Origin: Acidobacteriota bacterium
GTDB taxonomy: Bacteria > Acidobacteriota > JAAYUB01
DNA: 64,000 nt
Reading direction: 5' to 3'
NCBI GenBank assembly: GCA_029565065.1
Contig: JAKQOW010000051.1
Span: 62,001 to 126,000, forward strand
Below are positions 27,626-35,352 of the stretch, piece after piece. The stretch's first letter is position 1. The number at the start of each line of letters is the position of its first letter. Below the pieces are notes generated by a model that searched no databases, was not told the origin of the DNA, and saw only the letters and a program-made list of their open reading frames with translations. The position numbers and the translations under genes were made by a program.

Positions 27626-28624
27626 ATGGTTGAGTCAACTGCAGAACGCCGACGGGTCCTGTCGGGGATCCAGCCGTCGGGCCAGCTCCATCTGGGCAAC
27701 TATTTCGCCATGATGAAGCGCATGATCGAGTTTCAGGCCCACAATGAACTGTTCTGCTTCATCGTCAACTATCACGCGCTCACCACGGTCCAGGACGGCA
27801 AGACGCTGCGCCAGGGCACCGTGGATGCCGCCATGGATTTCCTCGCCCTCGGTCTGGATCCCGAGCAGTCGATCTTCTGGGTTCAATCCGACGTGCCCGA
27901 GGTGACGGAGCTGACCTGGATCCTGTCCTGCGTCACCTCCATGGGCCTGCTGGAGCGCTGCCACTCCTACAAGGACAAGATCGCCCGCGGCTTGATCCCC
28001 ACCCACGGCCTGTTCGCCTACCCGGTGCTGATGGCCGCCGACATCCTGCTGTACCAGGCCCACCTCATCCCCGTGGGCAAGGACCAGAAGCAGCACGTGG
28101 AGGTCACCCGGGACATCGCCGAACGGTTCAACAACGTGTTCGGCGACACGTTTGTTCTCCCCGAACCGGCCATCGATCCGGACGTCGCCGTCGTACCCGG
28201 TCTCGACGGCCAGAAGATGAGCAAATCCTACGGCAACACCATCGAGATCTTCTCCGACGAGAAGGTGCTGCGCAAGAAGGTGATGGGCATCGTCACCGAT
28301 CCCACGCCGGTGGAGGCGCCGAAAGACCCCGACAAGTGCACCGTGTTCGCCTTGTACCGGCTGTTCGCGACGCCGGACGAACTGGCCGATCTGGATCGGC
28401 GCTATCGGGCCGGCGGCATGGGCTATGCGGTGGCCAAGGAGATGCTGTTTGAGAAGATCCGGACGTATTTTGCGCCTTACCGGCAGCGGCGGCTGGAGCT
28501 GGCCGCCCAGCGCGACGCCGTGGAGCAGCTCCTCGCCCGAGGCGCCGAGAAGGCCCGCGCCATCGCCCGGCCCACCCTGCGTAAGGCCCGCCGCAAGACC
28601 GGCCTCGAATACGTCCGATCATGA
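27626..28624 (+). CDS. trpS: Tryptophanyl-tRNA synthetase
   Basis: A 332-residue class Ic synthetase that charges tRNA-Trp. The HIGH-type motif is PSGQLHLGNY (17-26) and KMSKS is at 197-201. GGAGGG lies 8 bases before the ATG. The gene is divergent from the TrpXYZ-like importer operon across 151 bases, which supports tryptophan as the imported substrate. The last 6 bases overlap the end of the convergent rsmD. Confidence 0.96.
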   Translation: MVESTAERRRVLSGIQPSGQLHLGNYFAMMKRMIEFQAHNELFCFIVNYHALTTVQDGKTLRQGTVDAAMDFLALGLDPEQSIFWVQSDVPEVTELTWILSCVTSMGLLERCHSYKDKIARGLIPTHGLFAYPVLMAADILLYQAHLIPVGKDQKQHVEVTRDIAERFNNVFGDTFVLPEPAIDPDVAVVPGLDGQKMSKSYGNTIEIFSDEKVLRKKVMGIVTDPTPVEAPKDPDKCTVFALYRLFATPDELADLDRRYRAGGMGYAVAKEMLFEKIRTYFAPYRQRRLELAAQRDAVEQLLARGAEKARAIARPTLRKARRKTGLEYVRS

Positions 28625-29191
28625 CCCCGCGTCCGGCGGATGCTGCCGGACATAGAAGCTGAGCGACGAATCGCCGTGCCGGACGGTCCGGACACACTCC
28701 AGCCCCCCGGAAGAAGCCGGCACCGTCACCTTCTTGAAATGATTCACCGTCATCAGCCCCCCGGGAGCCAGCAGGCTCGAACCGGCCACGGCCGCCAGCG
28801 CCTTGTCGTACAATCCCTCGAAATAGGGCGGATCGAAGTAGATCAAGTCAAACTGTTCACCGTCCCGGTCCAGCCGGTGGATCTGCGCCTGGATGTCACC
28901 CCGGATTACCCGCACGCCGGCGTCGACCCCGCAGTGCGCCAGGTTTTTGCGGAGATACTTCAGCGACCGCTCGCTTATCTCGACGAACACCACCTCCGCG
29001 GCCCCGCGACTGAGCGCTTCAATCCCCACGGAACCGCTCCCGGCACACAGGTCAAGGAACCGGGCGCCGCCGATGCGGTCCTGGATGATGTCGAAATAAC
29101 ACTCGCGCAATTTGCCGATGGTGGGCCGGATGCTCAAGTCCGGCGGCAGGAACAGCTGGCGCCCCTTGAGGCGGCCGGCGATGATCCTCAT
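28619..29191 (-). CDS. rsmD: 16S rRNA (guanine966-N2)-methyltransferase RsmD
   Basis: A 190-residue SAM-dependent enzyme that methylates G966 of 16S rRNA. The start MRIIAGRLKGRQL, the SAM loop DLCAGSGSVGIEALSRGA and the catalytic FDPPY motif are diagnostic. The ATG at 29191 overlaps the stop of the upstream exported-protein gene (ATGA). Convergent with trpS, with overlapping 3' ends. Confidence 0.95.
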   Translation of the reverse strand: MRIIAGRLKGRQLFLPPDLSIRPTIGKLRECYFDIIQDRIGGARFLDLCAGSGSVGIEALSRGAAEVVFVEISERSLKYLRKNLAHCGVDAGVRVIRGDIQAQIHRLDRDGEQFDLIYFDPPYFEGLYDKALAAVAGSSLLAPGGLMTVNHFKKVTVPASSGGLECVRTVRHGDSSLSFYVRQHPPDAGS

Positions 29192-30060
29192 GGTTGCTCC
29201 GGGCTCGTGACTTCCGTGTCGGGGCGCCGGAAGGCTGCGGGCGCCGGGTCGTTGAAATCGGGCATCTTCTCGAAATACGGCACCACGTCGGGATAGAGCG
29301 GATTGGGCCGGTAGCCCCACTCCAGGAAGTCAATCTTGAAAAATCCTTTGTATCTGGAGATCCGTGAGTTGCCGTCCGCCCGGCAGGCCTGGGGGACGGT
29401 CACGCCGTTGGGCAGGGTTCGGTACTCCACTTGCGCATGGAGTTCCACCAGGCCGTCCAGATTGTCGTCCAACAGCTCGAAATGGTGCAGCCGGTCGACG
29501 ACCAACCGGACCGGATGGCCGGTAATCAGATCCACATAGAACACCCCCTCCACCAGCGGCTCCGCATCGGAATGGGGGTAGATCCGCAGGATTCGGCATT
29601 TCCGCTCGCCGATCACCGCCTCGCCCAGATCGGTGATCTCAAACAGACTTTTCCGCTCCGGATAGAGAGGAAAGAACAGCAGTTCGAGAAAGCGGGGCGC
29701 GCCGAACACGTTCCGGCTGGATTCGGAAACCGTTTTGGGCTTGAGCTTCCCGTCGGTGTCCGACACCAGACGGGCGATGACTTCTCGGTCCTTGTCGGCG
29801 CTCACTTCCGCCACCGACAACCGTTGGTAGATGGAATCCTCGTAGACGCCTTCCAGCGTGCGTTCCTTGAACCGCTCCACATACAACCGCTGGAAATAGA
29901 CGCACCGGTCGCGGAAGAAGCTGCCGCGGTGCTGGGCGTTGGACAGGTTATCGATGAGCTCGGCCAGATTCGGCGGACTGCCTTCGGCGGGTCCCTGGGC
30001 TACGAGCGCCACCGGCGTCGCGGCCAGCAGGACAATGGCGGTCAGGACGCTGCGGATCAT
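29188..30060 (-). CDS. Exported protein, possible LolA-like fold
   Basis: A 290-residue protein with a clear signal peptide (MIRSVLTAIVLLAATPVALVAQ). The body is beta-rich: repeated strands around CRILRIYPHSD, GVFYVDLITGHPVRLVVD and TVPQACRADGNSRISRYKGFFKIDF resemble the half-barrel seen in outer-membrane lipoprotein-sorting proteins, but I do not recognise a named family. GGAGG precedes the ATG at 30060. It is coupled to rsmD by an ATGA overlap. Confidence 0.68.
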   Translation of the reverse strand: MIRSVLTAIVLLAATPVALVAQGPAEGSPPNLAELIDNLSNAQHRGSFFRDRCVYFQRLYVERFKERTLEGVYEDSIYQRLSVAEVSADKDREVIARLVSDTDGKLKPKTVSESSRNVFGAPRFLELLFFPLYPERKSLFEITDLGEAVIGERKCRILRIYPHSDAEPLVEGVFYVDLITGHPVRLVVDRLHHFELLDDNLDGLVELHAQVEYRTLPNGVTVPQACRADGNSRISRYKGFFKIDFLEWGYRPNPLYPDVVPYFEKMPDFNDPAPAAFRRPDTEVTSPEQP

Positions 30061-30115
30061 GGTTTGCCTCCATAGAATCATGCGGGGACGGGCCATCTGC
30101 GGGCGCACCGGCGGA

Positions 30116-31558
30116 TCAGCGCCAGTAGCGTTCCCACTTGCCGTCGACGAGGGCCCGGATCTCCGGGCTCATGCGGACGGGCTCGGGCCAAGCCCGGGCA
30201 AAGCCTTCGCCGGGCCACTTGCGGGTTGCGTCAACGCCCATTTTGGATCCGAAGTCGGGCAGACGGGACGCGTGGTCCAGGCTGTCCACGGGACCCAGCA
30301 CGAACTCCGTGTCCCGCTGCGGATCGATGTGGTTCAGCGCCGCCCAGGCGGTTTCGCTCAGATCCTGGATGTTGACCGTGTCGTCCACCACCAGGATGCA
30401 TTTGGAGAACATCGCCTGGCCGAGCCCCCAGATGCCGTGCATCACCTTGCGTGCGTGCCCCGGATATGCCTTGCGGATGGCGACGATGATCAGGTTGTGG
30501 AACACGCCTTCGAACGGCAGGTGAATGTCCACGATCTCGGGAAACTGCTTGCGGATCACCGGCAGCAGGATCCGCTCGATGGCCTTGCCCATCCAGCAGT
30601 CCTCCATGGGCGGCCGCCCGACGATGGTCGTATGATAGACCGGCTGGCGCTTCCGGGTGACGCACTGGACGTGGAACACCGGATAGTCGTCCGCCAGCGA
30701 GTAAAAGCCGGTGTGGTCGCCGAACGGGCCCTCCCGCCGCAGTTCGCCGGGCTGCACGTAGCCCTCGAGCACGATCTCCGCCGTAGCCGGGACTTCCAGG
30801 TCTACCGTCCGGCAGTGGACCATCTCCACCGGGCCGCCGCGCAGGAATCCGGCGAAGATCATCTCGTCGAAATCCTCGGGCAGGGGCAGCGTGGCGGCGA
30901 AGGTGACCACCGGATCGGCCCCGATCGCCACGGCCACCTCCAGGCGGCGGCCGTCGCGGAGGCACGTGCGGTAGTGCTGGGCGCCCCCCTTGTGGATTTG
31001 CCAGTGCATGCCGGTGGTCGTGGCGTCGTGAAGCTGCATCCGATACATGCCGCAGTTGCGCTTGCCGGTGACCGGATCCCGCGAGAACACCAGCGGAAGG
31101 GTGATGAAGCGGCCGCCGTCGTCGGGCCAACACTGGAGCACGGGCAGGTCCGCCAGGGAGAACCCTTCGGCGAGCACCATCTCCTGGCAGGGTCCATTGC
31201 GAACTGTCTTTGGGAAAAAACTGGCCAGATCCGCCAACTTCGGCAACATCCGGATCTTGTCCGCCAGCGACGCCGGGCTCTTGAACTCGAGCAATTCCTG
31301 GACGCGCGCCGCCACGGCGTCGAGATCGGGCGCGCCGAGGGCGAGGCACACGCGCTCCAGCGTGCCGAACGCGTTGATCAGGACCGGGAACTCGGATCCC
31401 TGGACGCTCTCGAACAGGAGCGCCGGCCCGCCCGCCTTGACCACCCGGTCGGCGATTTCGGTGATTTCCAGGAGCGGCGAGACGCTCTCCCGGACGCGCC
31501 GGAGCTGTCCCGCCCGCTCCAGCGCCGCGATGAACTCCTGCAGGTCGCGATAGGCCAC
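30116..31558 (-). CDS. UbiD-family decarboxylase
   Basis: A 480-residue member of the UbiD family, which use prenylated FMN to (de)carboxylate aromatic or unsaturated acids. The N-terminal YRDLQEFIAALERAGQL, the segment RNCGMYRMQLHD and the GPFGDHTGFYS motif with its Glu/His context are conserved. No ubiX (prenyltransferase for the cofactor) lies in the window, so the cofactor must come from elsewhere. The GTG start at 31558 has GGAG 7 bases upstream; no good ATG exists. UbiD in quinone synthesis is the default guess; other substrates are possible. Confidence 0.87.
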   Translation of the reverse strand: MAYRDLQEFIAALERAGQLRRVRESVSPLLEITEIADRVVKAGGPALLFESVQGSEFPVLINAFGTLERVCLALGAPDLDAVAARVQELLEFKSPASLADKIRMLPKLADLASFFPKTVRNGPCQEMVLAEGFSLADLPVLQCWPDDGGRFITLPLVFSRDPVTGKRNCGMYRMQLHDATTTGMHWQIHKGGAQHYRTCLRDGRRLEVAVAIGADPVVTFAATLPLPEDFDEMIFAGFLRGGPVEMVHCRTVDLEVPATAEIVLEGYVQPGELRREGPFGDHTGFYSLADDYPVFHVQCVTRKRQPVYHTTIVGRPPMEDCWMGKAIERILLPVIRKQFPEIVDIHLPFEGVFHNLIIVAIRKAYPGHARKVMHGIWGLGQAMFSKCILVVDDTVNIQDLSETAWAALNHIDPQRDTEFVLGPVDSLDHASRLPDFGSKMGVDATRKWPGEGFARAWPEPVRMSPEIRALVDGKWERYWR

Positions 31559-31590
31559 GCGCTGTCTCCGATGAGTCGGTCGCTGGCGGC

Positions 31591-32958
31591 TCAGATGCCG
31601 TGACGGGCCTGGATCCGCCGCACGGCTACCAGGGCCGCCGACGCGACGTCCGCGTCGCTGTCGTTGGTGTAGGATTGGATTTCCGACAGGTTGTGCGAGC
31701 TGCCGGCCACCCCGAAGGCCTCGAGCATGCGGATGCGGGTCTTGCCCTTGCTGGCCCGCAGGTGCGGGTACAGGTCGGTGAGCTGGTCGGGCGTCAGCTC
31801 CACGAGGTACCCGTACACCTGGTCGCCGTGGCTCGAGCCGCCCAGTTCCCGCACCAGCTCCGCCAGGCGTTCCTTGTGCCCCAGCCGGTAGAACGCGTAC
31901 GCAAGCGCCAACTGGAACCGCTTGCCCTTGGCGCCGGCGGACCGTTCCGTCAGCGCCGGCATGTACTGGGCGTCGGCGAGGCGGGCCAGGCCCTCCGCCG
32001 CGGCCACGCGGAAATCTTCCTTGTCGTGGCGCAGCGCCGGCAGGTACAGTTTGGCCGCCCGGGCGTCGCCGATCAGCGCCAGGGCCTGCAGGCACTTGAT
32101 CTGGAGGTCGTCGGCCGAGGAGGCGGGGATGACGCCGAACACCTTCTCCCGCTCCTTGACGCCCATCTGGTAGATGTCCATGATGGCGTCCACCGTCTCC
32201 TTGCAGCGCAGCAGGCCGCTGGTGAGGATCGCCTCGTCGTGCACCGCCTTGTCCGGATCGTTCACGTACGGCACCAGCCGGACGCAGGCGTCCGGGTCAC
32301 CGATTTTATAGAACGACCGGAAGTACTCGATCTTGATGCCGTTCTCCGGCTCCCGGGACAGGACGTCCTTCATCTGCGGCAGCGCCGCCCGGCCGCGCAG
32401 GGTGCCGAGACCCATCACCGCCGCCTTGCGCACCCCCGTCTCCGGGTCCTCCAGCCGCTGGGCCAGCGCCTGGATCGCCTCGGCGGACACCGGCACGTAC
32501 GGTTCCACCACCAGGGTGTTGTAGTCGCTGTCGAAGGGGTTGAGGAAGTCGATCACCTTCATGGTCCCGGCCACGAAACCGCTGGCGTCGACCACATACA
32601 CCTCGATCATGGCGGCGATCGCCTTTCGCCGGATGTCCGCCTCGGAATCCGCCGTCAGGGTGATATAGGTGGGCAGCGCGCGCGGATCCCGGATCTTCGC
32701 CAGCGCCTCGAGCACCGCCAGGCGGACGGACGGCTGAGGGTCGGCCGCCGCCTCGATGAGCGCCGGGACTGCCTGGTTCAGCTTGTGGACGCCGAGCAGC
32801 CGGGCCGCTTCCACTCGCCGGTCCGGGTCCGGATGCTTCAGGTCGTAAATCAGCCCGTCGACACTGACCTTGCGGGTTTGGGGTTGGGCCTGGGCCCCGA
32901 CCCCCGTCACCATCGCCCCGCAGAGGAGCAGCAGCAGAATCAGGTGCAGTTTGCGCAC
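31591..32958 (-). CDS. Exported HEAT-repeat protein
   Basis: A 455-residue protein with a signal peptide (RKLHLILLLLLCGAMVTGVGAQ) and about ten degenerate HEAT or PBS-lyase-type repeats, for example DPDRRVEAARLLG, QPSVRLAVLEALA, ETGVRKAAVMGLG, KEDFRVAAAEGLA and DADVASAALVAVR. Such solenoids are protein-binding scaffolds; the partner is unknown. The start is a GTG at 32958 with AAAGGAG 7 bases upstream. It is 32 bases upstream of ubiD on the same strand and probably co-transcribed. Confidence 0.82.
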   Translation of the reverse strand: MRKLHLILLLLLCGAMVTGVGAQAQPQTRKVSVDGLIYDLKHPDPDRRVEAARLLGVHKLNQAVPALIEAAADPQPSVRLAVLEALAKIRDPRALPTYITLTADSEADIRRKAIAAMIEVYVVDASGFVAGTMKVIDFLNPFDSDYNTLVVEPYVPVSAEAIQALAQRLEDPETGVRKAAVMGLGTLRGRAALPQMKDVLSREPENGIKIEYFRSFYKIGDPDACVRLVPYVNDPDKAVHDEAILTSGLLRCKETVDAIMDIYQMGVKEREKVFGVIPASSADDLQIKCLQALALIGDARAAKLYLPALRHDKEDFRVAAAEGLARLADAQYMPALTERSAGAKGKRFQLALAYAFYRLGHKERLAELVRELGGSSHGDQVYGYLVELTPDQLTDLYPHLRASKGKTRIRMLEAFGVAGSSHNLSEIQSYTNDSDADVASAALVAVRRIQARHGI

Positions 32959-33063
32959 GGTGTGTCTCCTTTGACGCGGCGCCGGCCGGCTGGCTGCGCC
33001 GTCTGACGATCTCCCCCGGTGGCGGACCCGGGCCGGTCGCGCCCGGGGTTCATGGTTCGCCCC

Positions 33064-33092
33064 ATTATAGGGGAGCCTCCCGCCATGTGCAA
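33064..33092 (-). promoter_or_regulatory. Promoter for the HEAT-repeat gene and ubiD
   Basis: Minus-strand TTGCAC (33092-33087), 17 bases, TATAAT (33069-33064), leaving a leader of about 100 bases. The rest of the 32959-33245 gap shows no further gene. Confidence 0.6.
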
Positions 33093-33245
33093 AATCTTTC
33101 GGCCGGCGGGCCTGTTTTCGAAGCGCCATCCCCAAGGCCCAGCCTGGAGATTCTTTGCCTCCGTCGGCGTGAATGTGGTATACATGAGGCGCGCCGCAGC
33201 CGACCCGCCATGCGGGCAATCCGTTGCTCGCGGTGCAGCGCGTCC

Positions 33246-33452
33246 ATGTCCACAAACACGCTGATCAGTTACATTTTTTTAATCGCCGGTCTGGTGGATT
33301 TCATTATCATCCCGCGCATCCTGCTCGGCGTCTGGCGCCGGAACGGCCCACCGGAGGCCACGCAAGCCAAGCTGATCCGGATGCTCCGATACAGCGGTTT
33401 GGCCCTGATCGTCATCGGCGTACTCTTTTTCTACAAGATCTTGAGCGTCTGA
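33246..33452 (+). CDS. Small two-helix membrane protein
   Basis: A 68-residue protein with two hydrophobic helices (about 5-28 and 48-66) joined by a basic loop (WRRNGPPEATQAKLIRML). I do not know the family. It lacks a strong ribosome-binding site, and a longer in-frame start upstream gives an implausible Arg-rich tail. It is followed after 24 bases by a DMT transporter gene. The hydrophobic pattern and the positive-charged loop make it likely real. Confidence 0.55.
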   Translation: MSTNTLISYIFLIAGLVDFIIIPRILLGVWRRNGPPEATQAKLIRMLRYSGLALIVIGVLFFYKILSV

Positions 33453-33476
33453 TCCGGATCCCCCTCGGTCGCGCCC

Positions 33477-34385
33477 ATGCCAGCAAAGATTGCCGCCAAC
33501 CGACTGGAAATCGGCATATTCCTCCTGTTGTGCTTATTCTGGGGCACCACCTGGCTCGCCATCAAACTGTCCTTGGCCACCATCCCGCCCGTATTCGGCG
33601 TAGCCATCCGCTTCGCCGCATCGGCCGCCCTGCTGCTCGTCCTGGCACGGCTACGCGGCGAGGCCATCCCCCGGGACCGCAACACCCATCTCAGCATCGC
33701 CGTCGTCGGCACGTTTTCCTTCTGCGCCAGCTACCTGCTGGTCTACATCGGCGAACAATGGATCTCCTCGGGGCTGACGGCGATCGTGTTTGCGACGTTT
33801 CCTTTCTACATCGCCCTCCTGGCCCACTTCGGCCTGCCCGACGAACGGCTGGGTGCGCTGAAGCTCATCGGGGTCGGCCTCGGTTTCGTCGGGATCTTTG
33901 TGCTGTTCCGCCAGGAGCTGGGTGCCGGCGAGTCCCCGCTGGGCGTGCTGATGATCCTCGGGGCCAGCCTGGCATCCGCCATCAGCAACATCGTGGGGAA
34001 GCGCCTGCTGCTGCGCAACACCGTGCCGCTGGTCATGTTCAACGGCCTGAGCATGCTGTACGGAAACCTCCTGGTCTGGATCATCTGGCTGCTGGCGGAA
34101 CGGCGGACGCCCGGCGCGTGGACCGCCGCGGGCGCGCTGGCCACGCTCTACCTGGTGGTCTTTGGCACGGTCATCTCGTTCATCGCCTACTACTGGCTGC
34201 TGAAGCGGGTGGACACCACCCGGGTGGCGATGATGACCTTCATCACTCCCATCGTGGCGATGATCGCCGGTTGGATCTTCCTGCGCGAAGCCGTTTCACC
34301 ATCCCTGCTGGCCGGCTCCGCCCTGATCCTGCTGGGCGTGTTCTGCACCTGGGCCGGCTCCCGGAGGCCGCATGGAGCGCATTAA
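33477..34385 (+). CDS. EamA/DMT-family transporter
   Basis: A 302-residue inner-membrane protein with ten predicted helices in two EamA repeats. FWGTTWLAIKLSL in helix 1, the GLTAIVFATFPFYIALL region and IAYYWLLKRVDTTRVAMMTFITPIVA in the second repeat are typical of drug/metabolite exporters; substrate unknown. The last 14 bases overlap the rluD-type gene, so the two are probably co-transcribed. Confidence 0.88.
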   Translation: MPAKIAANRLEIGIFLLLCLFWGTTWLAIKLSLATIPPVFGVAIRFAASAALLLVLARLRGEAIPRDRNTHLSIAVVGTFSFCASYLLVYIGEQWISSGLTAIVFATFPFYIALLAHFGLPDERLGALKLIGVGLGFVGIFVLFRQELGAGESPLGVLMILGASLASAISNIVGKRLLLRNTVPLVMFNGLSMLYGNLLVWIIWLLAERRTPGAWTAAGALATLYLVVFGTVISFIAYYWLLKRVDTTRVAMMTFITPIVAMIAGWIFLREAVSPSLLAGSALILLGVFCTWAGSRRPHGAH

Positions 34386-35352
34386 AAAATTCACCGCCGG
34401 ACCCGACGACGCCGGGCTGCGCGTGGATCGGGCGGTGCTCTTCCACGTCGACGGCGTCAGCCGAGCCTTGCTGCAAAAGGCTATCCACGAGGGGCTGCTC
34501 ACCGTGAACGGGCTGCCGGTGAAGCCGAGCGACATGCTGCGGCCCGGCGACAAGGTGGTCCTTCGACTGGCGCCCCGCGAGCCGCTCCAACTCCAGGCCC
34601 AGGCGCTGCCGCTCGAGATCATGTACGAAGACAAACAGCTAGTCGTGATCAACAAGCCTGCCGGCCTGGTGGTGCACCCGGGCGCGGGTGTGGCCGACGG
34701 GACGCTGGCCAACGCGCTGGTCCACTATTTCGGACATTTGCCGGGAACCGAGTCGCTCCGGCCCGGCATCATTCACCGCCTGGACAAGGAGACTTCCGGG
34801 TTGCTCCTGGTCACCCGCACCGAGGAGAGCATGCTGCGACTGTCGGCGATGTTCCAGAAGCGCGAGATCTACAAGGAGTATGTCGCGCTGGTGTACGGCA
34901 CCATGGAGGCACCGCACGGGATCATCGACCTGCCCATCGGCCGGCACCCCGTCCACCGCATGAAGATGACCGTTCACGCGCCGCGGGGGCGGGCATCCCG
35001 AACCGAGTGGTTTGTGGAACAGGCATACGCCGGCTTGACGTTGCTGCGGGTGGTCCTGCACACGGGCCGAACCCACCAGATCCGCGTCCACTTGTCGGCC
35101 CGGAGCCATCCCATTGTCGGTGACGGCCTGTACGGCGGCAATCGGCCCATCCGGATCCGGCAGGGCGGCGCCGTGCGGACCATCTCCCCGCCCGGCCGTT
35201 TCTTCCTGCATGCCCGGCGGCTGCGCTTCCTCAATCCCTGGACGGGCCGGGAAATGGAGTTTCACGCCCCCCTGCCGGACGACCTGGCCCGCTTCCTCGA
35301 GCGCCTGCCGCCGCCGGAACACTGCCCTCAGAGCCGCCGCTTCAGGAGATAG
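34372..35352 (+). CDS. RluA/RluD-family pseudouridine synthase
   Basis: A 326-residue enzyme with an N-terminal S4 RNA-binding domain (about 15-75) and a pseudouridine synthase domain with the catalytic Asp138 in HRLDKETSG and the GRTHQIRVH motif. The S4 domain and length fit RluD, which modifies 23S rRNA helix 69, but RluA-family specificity cannot be read from sequence alone. The final 25 bases overlap the end of the convergent carboxypeptidase gene. Confidence 0.92.
   Translation: MERIKKFTAGPDDAGLRVDRAVLFHVDGVSRALLQKAIHEGLLTVNGLPVKPSDMLRPGDKVVLRLAPREPLQLQAQALPLEIMYEDKQLVVINKPAGLVVHPGAGVADGTLANALVHYFGHLPGTESLRPGIIHRLDKETSGLLLVTRTEESMLRLSAMFQKREIYKEYVALVYGTMEAPHGIIDLPIGRHPVHRMKMTVHAPRGRASRTEWFVEQAYAGLTLLRVVLHTGRTHQIRVHLSARSHPIVGDGLYGGNRPIRIRQGGAVRTISPPGRFFLHARRLRFLNPWTGREMEFHAPLPDDLARFLERLPPPEHCPQSRRFRR

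Noticed and set aside
29939..31603. Plus-strand frame (554 codons) opposite ubiD and the exported-protein gene
   Set aside because: Shadow of two well-supported minus-strand genes; no recognisable domain or ribosome-binding site.
33087..33245. N-terminal extension of the small membrane protein at 33246
   Set aside because: The added 53 residues are Arg/Ser/Cys-rich, overlap the promoter of the divergent gene and have no ribosome-binding site.
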